This document shows positions 12,051-25,037 of a DNA stretch of 64,000 bases, piece after piece. The notes beneath the pieces were generated by a model, which saw only the letters and a list, made by a program, of their open reading frames with translations, was not told the DNA's origin and made no database searches. Origin of the DNA: Paulownia fortunei (Eukaryota; Streptophyta; Magnoliopsida; Lamiales; Paulowniaceae); contig CM033109.1 in assembly GCA_019321725.1 (NCBI GenBank), forward strand, positions 24,935,548 to 24,999,547, read 5' to 3'. How positions within the stretch are numbered: position 1 is the first letter of the stretch; the number at the start of each line of letters is the position of its first letter. The translations under genes and the position numbers were made by a program.

Positions 12051-13593
12051 TGGGGTTCGAGAGAACACCAATCTTGATCAAAAATTTTTGCAAGGACAAA
12101 CTGGATTGTGGCTTAGTGAAGGTATCAACAAGTTGATCAGCCGACGAAACATGACAGACTCGTAGGTCATCGATTTGGACATGTTGGCGAACAAAATGAA
12201 AATCAATCTCAATATGTTTCATACGAGAATGGACTACTGGATTGGCACATAAGTATGTTGCTCCCACATTATAACATTAAATAGGTGGAGCCGAAGATAT
12301 AACTACACCAAGCTCGGTTAGTAAATAGCGTAGCCATAACAGTTCAGTTGTGGTGGAGGCTACGACATGATATTCCGCTTTAGTAGATGATCGAGCAATT
12401 GAACGTTGTTTCTTAGAACGCCAATAAATAAGATTATGACCCAAGAAAACCACATAAGCTCCAGTTGAAGTACTACCATCATGATTTCCTGCCCAATCTG
12501 TATCTTAAAAGGCATGAAGTGTGAGAGGAGAGTATTTGCGTAAAAATAAACCATGATGTATGGTGCCACAGAGATAACGAAGTAAACGCTTAATGGCAAG
12601 CCAATGGTTAGTGGTTGGCCGATGCATAAATTGAGATAGTTTGTTAATGGAAAATATAATGTCGGGACGAGTCATAGAGAGATACTGAAGAGATCCCACA
12701 ACTGATCGATATTCAGAGGGATTCGTGAGAGATATGCCATCAGAAAGTAGAGGCACACGAGTAGAGGACAAATAAGTTGAGATAAGTTTAGCATCAAGTA
12801 TCTTAGTATGCTGTAAAATATAATGAATGTACTTATGTTGAGACAAAAAGAGGCCAGATGAAGTAGGGATAACTTCCACGCCCAAGAAATAAGAGAGATT
12901 GCCAAGATCTTTAACTGAAAATTAAGCAGCAATGTCATTAAAAATTTTCTCCAAAAATATAGAGTTACTTCCTGTAAGAATAATATCATCAACATAGACA
13001 AGCAAGTAAATAGTAAAAACATGTTGGTGAAGAATGAATAACGAGTTGTCAGATTGAGAGTTGATGAATCCTACTGATAATAAATAAGTTTGTAATTCAT
13101 GATATCAAACTCTAGGAGCCTGCTTGAGACCATAAAATATTTTCTTGAGTTTACAAATATAAGCGGGAAATTAAGGATCTACAAATCCCACTGTTGGACT
13201 ATAAAAACATTATCAGAAAGATGACCATGCAGAAATTAATTGTTTACATCAAGCTGTCGTAGTGACCATCCACGAGCTAATGCAAGACTTAATATAAGAC
13301 GTACAGTAGTAGGTTTAACCACATGACTGAAAGTCTCATGAAAATTAATTTTGGGACACTGATGGAAGCCTTTGGCAACTAGGTGAGCTTTGTAATGATC
13401 AATTGAGCCATCATGATTACACTTTATAAAAACCTATTTACACCGCACTAGATTTTGAGAGGAATGTGGTGGTACTAGTTGCCAGGTGCTATTGTGAAGC
13501 AGGGTTGTAAATTCATCAGACATAACATTACGCCATTCAGCAAATTTAAGAGGTTGAGATAAACAAGTGACTCAAAGGAAGAATGAGAAGACT
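12041..13593 (-). pseudogene. Copia reverse transcriptase and RNase H, broken
   Basis: Reverse transcriptase remains are readable in several frames. The YVDD catalytic box is at 12985-12996, and a stop codon lies about 20 codons after it in the same frame. The following block (LSYFLGVEV, then RPDIIFSINKLSQF and LRYLCGT near 12560-12890) is the conserved end of the copia reverse transcriptase. RNase H remains run from about 12510 to 12045 and include an AEYH-like motif in one frame and KHIEIDFHFVR with DQLVDTFTKP near 12080-12220, typical of the copia C-terminus. Frame changes and stops separate the blocks, so no functional product is expected. Confidence 0.88.
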
Positions 13594-15031
13594 TTAGGTA
13601 TAGAAGGAAAACTTCATTGGAGGAGGAAACTTGTTGGTCTTGGATCTGGTAGCCATATGATGAACATTATGAGCAGTAATAGGAGAGGGATGAGACAAAG
13701 GGGGAGCTATGGATGAAGAATGATAGACATTTGAGATAGGGATGGGGGAATAAGTTGACGAGCTGGGAGATTGTATTTGGTGGGAATATAGAGGTTTAGT
13801 TGTGGAGAGAGGATAATAGGGGGATACAAATAGTGTGATAGAGATTGAAATGGAAACTAGAGAATTTGTGTTAGGTGTATTTGAAGAGAAATAGGAACTA
13901 GTAGCCATGCCATGCATGTCTAGTGAATGAGACCTCTGAGAGAGCGAATCAAATATGTTGTGGGTGCCATTGACTGCCTTTAAGACAACATGATGAGGAG
14001 GTAAAAGAGCCGACAAATTGGTAAACAACATTGGACTAAGAGACTGAGAAGGGAAAGAGTCATACGAGACTATGTTAGTTATAGCAAAAGGAAATATACT
14101 CTCAACAAAAGTAACATGATGAGAATTATAAATACGACCAGTAACATGATCTAAATAGAGATATGCACTTTGAGTGAGAGAGTAGCCTACAAAAATACAA
14201 GGACAAGACTTTAGAGACATTTTGTGAGAAGTATACGATTTCAGCCAAGGATAGTGTAGACACCCAAATATTCAAAGTCTTTCTAGATTCAGAGGTACAT
14301 CAAACACTTATAAGAAGAACGGAAAGATAGATTAACTTTCGGTTGATGATTGATAAAGTAAACATCAGTTGCAAATGCAAGTGACCAATATATAATAGAA
14401 AAAGATGCATGATGCATGAGTGTGAGTCCAGTTTTAACAATATGATGATGGCGTCTTTCAGAGTAACTATTATGTTCTGGTGTATGTGGTGGAGAAGTGA
14501 GATGTGTAATGCCATTTGTAGCTAAAGAGTTTTTAAGATCAATAAATTCACCACCATTATCTGAAAATAGTGTAATAATGGGCAAATTGAAGTATTTTTC
14601 AACAAGTGCACGAAAATGAATAAAAACATCATACACATCAGATTTACGCTTTAGGGGATAAAACTAAACATATTTTGTAAAATGACCAACAAAAATAATA
14701 TAATATTTGACTCCATCATAGGATAAAACAAGTGAAGTTCATACATCAGAATAAAATAATTCTAAAGGTGCAGAACTTTAAAAGATGACACAAAGAATGG
14801 AAGTTTATGACTTTTATTACACTAACATGAGTTGCAAGAAAATTTAGAATCTATTTTAGAATACAAAGGTAAAGACAAAACAAGATGACGAAGAATGCGA
14901 TTAGAAGGGTGACCAAGATGATGATGCCACTCAGCAACAGAAGACTTGATGTGAGAAAATACAACCAGCGGTTTAACACACACGGTAGAAGTCGACCACT
15001 CAAAGATTCTATTCTTAACTGGACCACGCAT
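13594..15031 (-). pseudogene. Copia GAG-pre-integrase and integrase, broken
   Basis: At 14822-15031 the frame holds WHHHLGHPSNRIL...CNSC, the zinc-binding GAG-pre-integrase motif. At 14289-14636 lies an integrase core fragment with SDNGGEF and a later ERRHHH block at the position of the catalytic glutamate. At 13594-14220 is the linker between integrase and reverse transcriptase, with FVGYS and DHVTGRIYNSHHVTF, a recognisable copia pattern. The fragments are out of frame with one another, and stops lie between 14640 and 14820. Confidence 0.88.
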
Positions 15032-15304
15032 TAGGGATGGTTCCCGTCCGAAGATCCTTCACAAAAAATGACTTTGGTAAAAATTCCACATAAACATTAT
15101 TAGAGGAACAAAATTGAGAAACAAAAAGTAAATTTCATTTCATGGCAGGCACACATAAAACATTAGATAAAGAGAAAGATTTGTTAGCAAAAGAAATGGA
15201 GCTAGAACCAGTATGTGTAATTGAAAAGCCGTTACCATCACCGATAAGGATATCATCAGGACTAATATAATCAGAGTGTAAAGAAAGGTTACTTAGATCA
15301 CTAG

Positions 15305-16390
15305 TTACATGGTGAGATGCACCAGAGTCGATAAGCTGAGAGGTAGTGGTTGTCGGGGGATTATATATGTAGTGTTATTGGCTTGAGGGCGGAATATGTT
15401 TGGCTTGGGTTGGTAGGCATATGGGAAATTAGTATAGACTGGAGTTGAGGTAAAAAGGGCAGGGAGGGCATCTCTTGTCTGTGTGGCCCTGTTATCCACA
15501 GGGTTGACAAAAATCAAGGTATGGCTAATGATTAGGAGTTCAGGTGAAGAAAGATGGAGGTCGAGATGTGTTACGTTGCTGGTTTGGGTGGTTGGTTGTA
15601 AATGGATGTTGATTAAGGTGCGGGTTATAAGGGGGATGAAGTTGTGAGTGTTTGGTGGTAGCTATGTTGGCGGTAGTAGGAAACATAGTGGGAGTGGATT
15701 TTTCTTCATTTTGTTGTGCTTGAGTGGTGATAAGTTTTTTATGTAATTTATCAAAAGAAATAGCAGTTTCACGGGCTTGAATTACATCAGAAAGACCTTG
15801 GTACGAGACAAGTAAACCATTAAGAATGACAAATATAAGATATTCCTGATCAATGGGCGCCCCCATAAAAGAAAGCTCATCAACAATCCCTTAGCTGACT
15901 GCTTGTACTCAGAGATAAAGCGGTTAGCAAGAGTCAAATGACATAATTAACCATTCAAGTATAATATACGACCACGGAAAGGTTTGGCATATGTGGACGT
16001 GATAATAGTCCATGCTTCATGAGATGTTTGTGCAGATGCAATGAAGGACACAAGTGAGGGTGTGAGACAGCCAATTATGGCGTTGATGAGTAATTGATCT
16101 TGACGAATCCATAAACTATAGGCAGGGTTAGAAATATTTCCAGTGGTTGTGGTGATAGTTGGGAAGGGGCAAGGAAATGATTCATCAACAAATTTCATGA
16201 GATCATAACCAATAAAAAGGGTATTGAACTGTAGACATCATGAAGAGCAGTTGGTTTGAATTAGTTTGATTGGAGCTTGAGCACTAATATTTATGGCTAT
16301 GAATTGAGTGGAGTTAACAAAAGGTTGGCTGATGACAGGTTGAGATGAGATAGTAGAGGAGGAATGAGGGGTGTTTATGGAGTCATCCAT
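15305..16390 (-). pseudogene. Copia gag region, broken
   Basis: The presumed gag start is the ATG at 16390 (MDDSINTPHSSS), 36 bases downstream of the primer-binding site. Fragments at 15947-16198 (SLWIRQDQLLINAIIG, then AQTSHEAW) and 15540-15866 (DQEYLIFVILNGL) match the usual copia gag helices. A Q/N/P-rich tail follows. Stops and frame changes occur near 16200 and 15890. Confidence 0.8.
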
Positions 16391-16425
16391 TATCAGAAAA
16401 AAAAATCTCGTTAGAGAGATGCCTG

Positions 16426-16433
16426 TGATACCA
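16426..16433 (-). other. Primer-binding site of the copia element
   Basis: Minus strand TGGTATCA, continuing CAGGC, immediately after the 5' LTR. TGGTATCA is the standard match to the 3' end of initiator tRNA-Met used by plant copia elements. The continuation departs from the usual GAGC by at least one base. Confidence 0.75.
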
Positions 16434-16688
16434 TGAAGAAGATGATAATCTGAAGTGTTTTGAATATACAATTGTATTTCTATTGTCTTTCACGTACAGT
16501 GTTTATAGAGAAAGTAAAAAATCTGTAAACTAAGGAAACTAAAAAGCTACCTAAACAGAAAGATATAATCTAGGCTAAGAAATACGAAGTTACCTAAATA
16601 AAGGATAATTATGTGGAAACTAAATAAAGAATAAAATCATCTCCACAAAATTAGGTAATAGATTCATTGGAGTGATTGTTTTGATACA
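16434..16688 (-). repeat. 5' LTR of the copia element
   Basis: Minus strand begins TGTATCAAAACAATCACT and ends CTTCA, directly before the primer-binding site. The copy at 11788-12040 carries the same ordered blocks with scattered substitutions and small indels. Confidence 0.9.
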
Positions 16689-17200
16689 CTTTTCTTAATC
16701 TCTGACCACATTGAAAGAGCAAAAACCAATGTAAATGCTGAAATAATTTTGTTAATTGACTTTAATGTTTGTGATGTGGTAATAGTATTGCTAGATCAAA
16801 AGAAGTCAACTTTTTCTTGAAATAGTTGATTAAGCGACGGTTTTATTTACTTTACATGATGCAAGAAATACATATGAGATAACCAGAAATAAAGAATAGA
16901 TAGAGCTATCCACAAGTTCTTCTATACATACCCACAAATTTACTGATCGTAACAAAGACAATGATTTTCTATCTTCGGGTATCAACAGGCTTGGCTCCCC
17001 AAAAATAAGTCGTTGCATTATGAATAAATCATTATGGGATTCGTGATTATTCCGATGATAACTTTTGGACGATCAAATGTTGTGTCAGTATAGAGTAAAG
17101 AATATCGAAATAATACAAACGTAAACAAAAAATGAATTCGATGTTCCTTAAAATGAAATTGAATGGGGTATTTATATTATTTCTATTGGGGTTATGCTCA
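16689..17200. other. Spacer, nothing recognised
   Basis: AT-rich DNA to the right of the copia element with no gene or repeat that I can identify. Confidence 0.4.
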
Positions 17201-18310
17201 TGTGTGGTAGGGTGTGTGCACTATATTGCGGATTTTGTGAACGCAAGTGTACGATATCGTAGACAAGTAATAAAGTGGATAAGTAAAATATTATTTCCAT
17301 AAGGACTGTTGAATTATTAAATACCAAAATTGGTTAACTCTAATTCTATTTGAACAATCAAATTAAAGTGTTGATTAATAGTGAATAAGAAAATTCTAAA
17401 CTATTGTGCAAAAGCAAATTAAGATTAACTTCTTTGACATAAAAACCTAGGGTTTATGATTTCACCTTAATTAATGAACCTCAAATACATCAATATCAAT
17501 TTATTTTCCTAGTTGATAGTTGAGAATCCCTCAATTATTCAATAGCCTCTCTCAATGTCTAATGAAAATTTTACTAATTGCTAACCCACTATATTATTAT
17601 ATAAATTAAACAATCAATAAATCATTGGGTTACATGGATCTCAATTAAAACTACACAAATCATGCAAGTATATTCCTATTTTACATGCAATTTATGATTT
17701 TTTACACATATAACTAGACACATATTACCTTCCAAATCAATATGATTAACAAATCATTCAATTAAGTACCAAGTAATTGAAAGCATTAAAAACTATATAG
17801 AAAATTTCAACTAAATCAAATAGACATTCAATTGAATTAAAAGAGAAATTCAAATCATCCTAATTAGATTATATCAAAACCCTATAAAAGAAAATTAGTT
17901 CATAATCATGTCTATCAAATTTATAGATACATTTTAATGCATGATAAAAACAAAATCACAAGAATAAAGGAAGAAGGAAAATCTGAAATCTTCAAAGATG
18001 AAGCTCCCAACTTGGTCCTCAAGCCTTCTTTCTTTATCTCTTTTTGTTTCTCAAAGTCTTCTGAAGTTCCAAGATGACCCAAAATCTTATTAAGAGTTAA
18101 CTTTTATAGTTTTCCCAAAGTGAGGTAAAAATCCGAGTCTAAAAAATTACACTTTTGGAAAAATATGTCATTTGGCACCTAAGCACCAAGAAACGATGCC
18201 TAGGCACCATGTATTATGTCTGCCTCATTTGCAATCAACGCCTAGGCGCCAAACATGCTAATTTCAGCACCTAAGTGCCTTTGCAAGCCATTTTTGAGTT
18301 CTTTCTATTT
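17201..18310 (+). repeat. Probable remnant of an LTR-retrotransposon noncoding region
   Basis: The block at 17240-17320 (containing CGCAAGTGTACGATATCGTA, then AAGTAATAAA and CCATAAGGACTG) resembles a motif I associate with noncoding parts of plant LTR elements. Its right end carries four near-palindromes built on CCTAAG or CCTAGG (18172-18290), also common in such debris. No coding domain is present and no LTR pair was found, so the assignment is by general resemblance only. Confidence 0.3.
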
Positions 18311-20154
18311 TGAATTAGTTTTTGATATCTTCTAATGAATTGTAGCTTTGTGTATTACCTATCTATAAACGCTTGAATCAACTCGATATGAGATATATGG
18401 ATAGAGTTGTGTCTAAAATACCAAGATATATCATACCAAAAAGTCTTAATCTAGTATTGATTTTTTGATCTGGTTTTTCTTATTGAAATCGAAAGAACTG
18501 AAACTTGTAAAAAATATAAAAATTATTGATCTATCTCTTAGCTTTTCAATGGATTAATAATCAAGTCAATATGATATTAGAGTAAAGAATTATGAATGAA
18601 ATACAAACATTGTTATCAATAGCACCACAATACGGATTTTTCAAAATTTTAACCAATTTTTGTTTCTTTCTATTTTATTTTTATATGTTATTACTTACAA
18701 GATTTCGAACTAAATATATAAAAAATAATATAAATATTAATTAAAAAGCATACGATTATTAGTATAAACCAAGTCAACACACTATTATGATTTCTTGAAC
18801 CTTTAGACTTGAGCATGCTAGATTGGGCCTTGTCAGTATTTAGGTTGAGCTCGAATTATTATCATGACAATTAGTTTGTGTTTTATTTTTTATTTTTTTG
18901 AAGAAAAAAAACATAACAATCATAGAATTAGCAAGAATGAAATTAGGATATTAATGTCTAATCAATGGCACAATAAAAAAGTATAGTATTTGATTATAAG
19001 CGTACAAATGGTAGGACAAGTGTTATGTTAGTGATAATGTGATATCCATCCGCATTAATGATTTAATCAGCTTATTTAAAATTAAGGTTAATGTTAGGTT
19101 TTTGTATCATACTTCAAGAAAGACCAGGTTTTATCTTTCTTTCTTTCTTTTTTGCATATTCATATAACATCCACAATTTGTACATAATTCTTTGCCTTTT
19201 CTTCTCTTATTTTTGGCTTTCTATAGATTGTGTACAACTAGAGATATTAAATCAAGTTTTCTGAGTGGTAACACATCCAAGGCATTATTAATCAAAAGAA
19301 GAAAATATATAAATTGGTAGCAGTGGAAAATTTTCAAAATATAGTTCCTAGCTAGCTTTATTCCCTCAAACAAAAGTTCAGCAATAAACCCCACATCTGC
19401 CACCCCTTTAAAGAAAAAGTGACACAGAAAATAAGAGGAAAATGAAGAAAAATAGGAGAGGAGGCGATGGAAAGGGATATGGGGTGTGCTTGGCTTTCTG
19501 ATCATACATGGTGCAAATTCACATGTAATTTGAACTTTCCCGTAATAACCACTTTTATTTACATTTATTTTCTTCCAAGTACACTCACTGCCTTGAGTAG
19601 CGGAGTCAACAAACTGGTTTGATCTAGTTCCTTGATTTGTGTTCGTGGCTACAGAATTCCCTCATTAATTACTAGTAAATCAGAGATCAAGAGTTTGAGA
19701 AATTATCTATGTGGCTTAGGTTTCCGATCGAACATGAAGAGGTAGGACATAGGAGTTTCATTTGATTCAATGTACTAGGATGACTTCCCCTTTTGCTAAA
19801 CTCAAATATAAGTGCAAATATCAAGCCAACATTTCTTTTTCTCTTTCAATACAAATTTTGTCCATCTTAAATTTATAAATGAGGTTCTAAAGATTCCCCT
19901 GCTAAGCTTCACTTTGACATTGACCAATATTTTTATGTACATCAAAATTGCAATCCTGGTATGCTCCACCACAGGGGCCAACTAGATTTAACATTGTGCT
20001 TGGCTCAAATTTCTGTCATAGCTAGGCAGCTGGAAGAACTAACATTCAAGAAATTTTAATACTATATAATTTAATCCATCTTAAATAAAACATAAATATT
20101 AATAACATTGGTGCTATTTTAGGTGAACCAAAGCAGAGTAGATAAGAAAACCAA
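18311..20154. other. AT-rich spacer
   Basis: No gene is supported. The minus-strand frame at 19221-19505 has no family features. A T-rich stretch with CTTT repeats lies near 19134-19155. Confidence 0.4.
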
Positions 20155-20692
20155 TCAATAATGCATCACATAGATATTGTACTCAACCGTGGCATCTCCA
20201 CTCTTAAAATCAAACATGTGTGTTCGGGCCTCGGCGTAGCCGAGGGCAAATCGGAAAAGCCCGCTTCCTCCAATCACCGGCATCTCCCTCACTTGATTGA
20301 ACACAGCATTCCTCCCTAGTATCGTAATCGTGCTACCGTTGTACTTGCCCTCGGTGAAAACAAAGTTCATGGTCATCAATAGCCCAACCTCTTCTTGTGA
20401 AGCCAATGCATAAAATCCTTGGGCCTTTCCGACAACCTTGGAGCTCAATTCGGGCCCTAGGGTGAGTGGATTGTCAATCATATTCACCTGTCCATGGTGG
20501 GTGGTTTGACGACTTGTACCGATGTAGGGGTGCGACCACTAAGAATGTCGTGCCAGTATACGCGAGAATGACTAAGTTTTTCTTTGATAGGCTTCCGATC
20601 GAGCTTGACCAAAAAGTCGTCTGCTTCGCCGATTGCTTGGTAAAAGATGGAAGAGAGGAGGATGGAGATGGATTTGGAGGAATTCTAGCCAT
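20155..20692 (-). pseudogene. Dirigent-like protein gene with two frameshifts
   Basis: Dirigent proteins steer stereoselective coupling of phenoxy radicals in the cell wall, as in lignan formation. The C-terminal half is intact (20155-20487): [23 protein letters not shown], the central [10 protein letters not shown] block, and the ending [19 protein letters not shown]. The N-terminal half is in another frame and shows [31 protein letters not shown] and KPP. The two frames do not join: a shift, apparently with loss of a few residues, lies near 20485-20500. A second shift lies in about the third codon, near 20683, just after the ATG at 20692. TATAAAA at 20747-20753 suggests the promoter survives. 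No GT-AG intron explains the breaks, and the family is mostly intronless. Probably a recent pseudogene; an assembly error is possible. Confidence 0.8.
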
Positions 20693-20965
20693 GGTTATTA
20701 GTAGGAAATTTCTTGTGGTGCTACCCTTTTGGTCACACTTTGTAAATTTTATAGTACATTGTTTGGTTTCTGAGTTTGATGTGAGGTGTGAAAGCTGGAA
20801 AGTGATCAAAGTTAGGTCCACTCTCATTGGATTGACCCAACTTCTTTCTTGGAAAAATGTTTTAAGGATGAAAGTGGACCCATGTCCTAATCTAATCATG
20901 TTATTACCTCAATCTGAGATGAGATCTATAATTTAGTACGAAAAAACTCTCACTCATTCAATGAC

Positions 20966-21070
20966 TGGATGTCCAAGTATTACCTTAAATAAATGTCTTC
21001 TTCTTCATTTTTTTTATGTTATTTTCTCTTCCTCACACTAAAATTGGATGTCCAAGTATTACCTTAAATA
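20966..21070. repeat. 26-bp direct repeat, 79 bp apart
   Basis: The 26 bases at 20966-20991 (TGGATGTCCAAGTATTACCT and six more) recur exactly at 21045-21070. The spacer is T- and C-rich. This may mark a local slippage event upstream of the dirigent gene. Confidence 0.75.
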
Positions 21071-24000
21071 GTACAAAATCAAGTTGGGTTATTATGCCAA
21101 TGGGGATCTCACCAAGGCCTAAAAAAGCAACCCAAGATTTCCCACTTCTTGTTTCTTGGTTTTCCCATTTGTACCAAAATGTTAGAAAATGTGGTTGTCT
21201 TGTCACCACTATAAAGCAACAAAAAATACTAGAAACTAAGCAAATATGGAAGTTTTTAGTGGAAAAAGAACAAATATTTTCTTACTATGAAACATTATAA
21301 CATTTTGACTCTTTGATAGAGTGAATCTTACACATATGAGTTTGTTATGATACCAATTTCTTATGAATTTGGTCCAAATTGGGCTTGCAAAAAATTGGTG
21401 TTATTGATATTCGCTAGGATTGTTTTTCATCAATCATCATGAAATAGTCATAAGGTCTTCATGTGCATAATTCACCTTCTGAATATCCCTTTTTTGAAAA
21501 CGACACACTTGGCAAACATTGAATATTGCGTGAATTACACCATAGTCATGATGATATAATGTGCCAATTTTTTGTAAGATCCTTTGAAATGTGACTTAAA
21601 AAATTGCGAAATTTTACATTTGAATTTTTGAAATTAGTATGATGTGCACGGATTCTAAGTTAAGAGTAAAAGAAACAATTTTCGGAAAGATCAGAAGTAT
21701 AATATAAGAAAAAGGGTAAAAGTTTAAGATTCTTCGTTCGATATGATTTAACAATATAAAGTCCATAAAGAAATTAAACAAAATAGAATATTTTTATCCA
21801 ATGGGTTCTATAGATTCACTTGGTTGATACACCACTCAAACAGATAATAATTCATTTTGAAAAAAATATAAATATTATTTATAGAAGATATGCAATTTAT
21901 TTATTCCTAATCTTTAATTATTATATTCTTTCTTTGTTCGGTTCTACTCCAAAACCTCTTTTAATTATCATACAATTTGGAATAGTAGATAAAAAATGAT
22001 ACCCTATTACACTGCCTTACCCTTAATTGTAAATATATTAAAATTGTACTACACCCGTAACACAAGATTATCCCCTTTGCACAATCAGAGGATGCATTAC
22101 ATTTTTCATCTATCCTTTTAAAAAAATTGTAAATATCAAGAAAAGTTATCTTATTCTCTTCCAGCATTTTGCATCATCTTTGAACTCTCATAATCCCATA
22201 CTTAAACTTTATTTTTAGAAAAAGTAGCCTAACAAATTAATTCATTCTAATATGGCTATAGAATCTATGTGGTCCTATCCAATACCAAATTACGATATTT
22301 TTCAGTAATATTGTAAATATTTTTTATAATTTTTTTAAAAAATACGCAAAGTATTCGTGTTTTTATAACTTTAAATCATTTGTCCTCAAGGGTCAAATAA
22401 TTTTTTCCTCCCTAATTCTGATTTGAACATCGAATGATATATTTCGAAATAACCCAATACTTTTAAGAACTTGTTGTGACGCAAATTATGATACATTTTA
22501 TAATTGATATTCTGGTAATTCGCATTAATAAGTAAAAAAATAAATTTTAACACGTGTATCACAATTTTATCAAACTCATTTGACACACACATTCCCATGT
22601 TGCACATGAAACAGAGGTCCAATTTAAAAATATGCTATTGTTATTATAAATTATAATAGAAATGTGAATTTGTTGTGGTCCCCATTTTCTTCTTATTTAT
22701 TTTTTGGGTAAGAAAATTTTCAAGATTCATATTATTTAATGAAAAACAGCAGAAAAACCAAAATGTCTGTGGAACGTGCTACCAATAAAACCTAATTTAT
22801 CTAACAAAGTTTTAAGGGATGAAAATTTTCAGTTGTAAGATTTTGAATTTAGACCATAAGAATTTTCATTAATTATACTATTTTAATCTTTGTACCTAAT
22901 TATATTTCAATATCATGTAATAATATCATACTTGATTTTTTAATTTAAAAAATTAGCATTCATATTTGATTTCTAAATAAATCAAACAAGAAACTTTGAC
23001 CCCCAAAATATTTGTTGATTTTCCATCTCTGACACATTTGTGGTCATAAATTTGCTTTGAAATTGGTTCGTAATTCCCTAATTGCAAAAAATAAAGAGAT
23101 TTTCCTATGTTTCTATAGAGGGAGAAGTACAGATTTGACCGACTATACTCTCGACTGGTCCCATGATCCACGTGATCATTACGTACAAAGCAAAACCAGG
23201 TGTAAATTATTTGAGTGTTTGACCTGCCTAAAATAATAATTTAAAATAATGTTGCTTCAAATTTTTAATTTTAAGTTAATGAAGAGGGAATCTTAAATTC
23301 TTTTAATTACACAAACTCAACATTATTTAAAGAAAATGTCCAGATTAGATCAATTTAAATGAAAAACTTTTCTTTTTTGTGATTTATCAGATGCAGCCAA
23401 AATAATTTGGACTTGTTGATCATCTTGTCTAGATAACTTTGTTAATTGGCTAATTTATGACCAAAATTTATGAATTTGGTAAGAATATAAATTATTTGAT
23501 TTATTTATTTTATATGGACAAACTTTATTAGATTTGTGTGTATCCTTGCAAATTTGGGAGTGCGAGTAATAAGCCTAAAATTTTGGAAATCGTATTTTGA
23601 ATTTTTTTTTTGTTAAAAACAAAAATTATTTTCAAATATCTTCGTTTACTAAAAAATAATTATATAGACTTTTTATATTTATGTAGATAATTTGTGACAT
23701 TATTTTATGCGATTTTTAGATATTAAAATCATACTAGCAAAATTTATACTCCAAAATAGAAACAAGAGTTTAATTTTTAAAAACAGTCAATGATATTTGA
23801 TTTACGTTGCAAACCATATCGCAACGTCTCTCCTTAACATCTCAACTCAATAATATCCTTAAAGTTGGCCAAATAAATTTCATCTATGTTGCAAATTATA
23901 TTGTAAACATTTCTACTTAACATCTCTACTTAATATTATTTACAAAAAATGGCTAAATCCAATTTGATCATGTTTAATGAATCAATGCTAAATGAATTTG

Positions 24001-24237
24001 TATTAAAATTTTCTAATTTTTTACATTAATTTTTAGATTATTGGCTTTGTTTTATAGCACGACTCCGATTTCCAAAGCTCTTTTGATTTTATAATTTTAT
24101 ATGATATAAAGATATATAGAAAATCGTGGGCATATCTCCTTAAATAATTAACCAAAATTGATGAGAGAAAAAATGAAAACTGTGACGTGCTTTTTATATT
24201 TGCACATATTTTGGAAAGGTGTGTTTATGCCAAAGCA
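21071..24237. other. AT-rich spacer
   Basis: No gene is supported. The frames at 21961-22167, 22386-22622 and 22953-23171 are AT-driven and without family features. Confidence 0.45.
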
Positions 24238-25037
24238 TATATCCTAACGCCAGAGCAAATTTTGGCATTTTAACTGATCTACCCTTGTGGCAAAAAAATC
24301 CGTAGATGCTATAATTCACGATAATTATTTATTTATAAAACATGTATTTCTAATGTTGAAATACAAAATCAAATATAAAAATTAGAATAAAAAATTCGAA
24401 CAACCTCTTTCCAATATTTTTAATATATATTACTATCAAACAAGACTCGTTTGGCAATTTAAATAAAAAGAATATAGATTCAACTCATTCAAGTTAACAT
24501 CAAATTTGGCTTTATAAATTTATCTAAACTCTTTCTTTATGGGAATATATGGAAATTAATAAGCCATTGAGCAACAATAAATTTTTAAACCTGAAAAAAA
24601 AAAAATCTTTATTCCCATGGTTTGTTTATGTGACACACAACGTTACAAAAACAAGGAGGCAGGGATGAGGCCATAAATTTTATTTTTGGGGACTAAATTG
24701 AATTTTTTCTTTAAAATAATAGGTAAAAAATATTTTTAGCCCTATGCAAAAATCATTTTATTATTTTAAAAAATCAAAATTTTTTAAATTTTAATATAAC
24801 TATACATAAAATTTATATCTATATAAACTTGAAAGGGACGATTGTTCCTTGCTAGCACCACCCTCTATGTTTATATACATTTGAGGAGGACCCTTGCCTC
24901 TATAAACACCACCCTCGCTCTCATGGGTTAAGTTTTGAGGTGGGGCTTGGGAATTTGATGGTTTTGTTCTCTTGGCAGAGGGCACATCTTAAAAAAAAAA
25001 ATAGTTCTGTTGTGGCATTAGGATAATTGCTCTGGCA
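24238..25037. mobile_element. 800-bp non-autonomous element with inverted termini and TTA duplication
   Basis: Left end TGCCAAAGCATATATCCTAA and right end (reverse complement) TGCCAGAGCAATTATCCTAA begin inverted repeats of about 30 bp that agree at 24 of 30 positions. TTA lies directly outside each end (24235-24237 and 25038-25040), consistent with a 3-bp target duplication of the PIF/Harbinger type. No transposase is encoded; the only frame (24800-24985, minus) is short. The interior includes paired GC-richer segments (ACCACCCTC near 24858 and 24908). The class is inferred from TSD length; the terminal sequence is not a consensus I recognise. Confidence 0.6.

Larger units (their letters stand above)
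11788..16688 (-). mobile_element. Ty1/copia LTR retrotransposon, degenerate, both LTRs present
   Basis: A 4.9-kb element transcribed right to left. It is bounded by two similar direct repeats of about 255 bp (11788-12040 and 16434-16688). A primer-binding site directly follows the 5' LTR and a purine tract precedes the 3' LTR. Between them, in copia order, are fragments of gag, GAG-pre-integrase, integrase, reverse transcriptase and RNase H. Many stops and frameshifts break the polyprotein, so it is not autonomous. The LTRs agree at roughly nine bases in ten by eye, indicating an old insertion. Flanks ACACT (left) and CTTTT (right) give no clear 5-bp target duplication. Confidence 0.93.

Noticed and set aside
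20466..20936. 156-codon plus-strand frame across the dirigent gene
   Set aside because: Antisense shadow of the dirigent pseudogene and its promoter.
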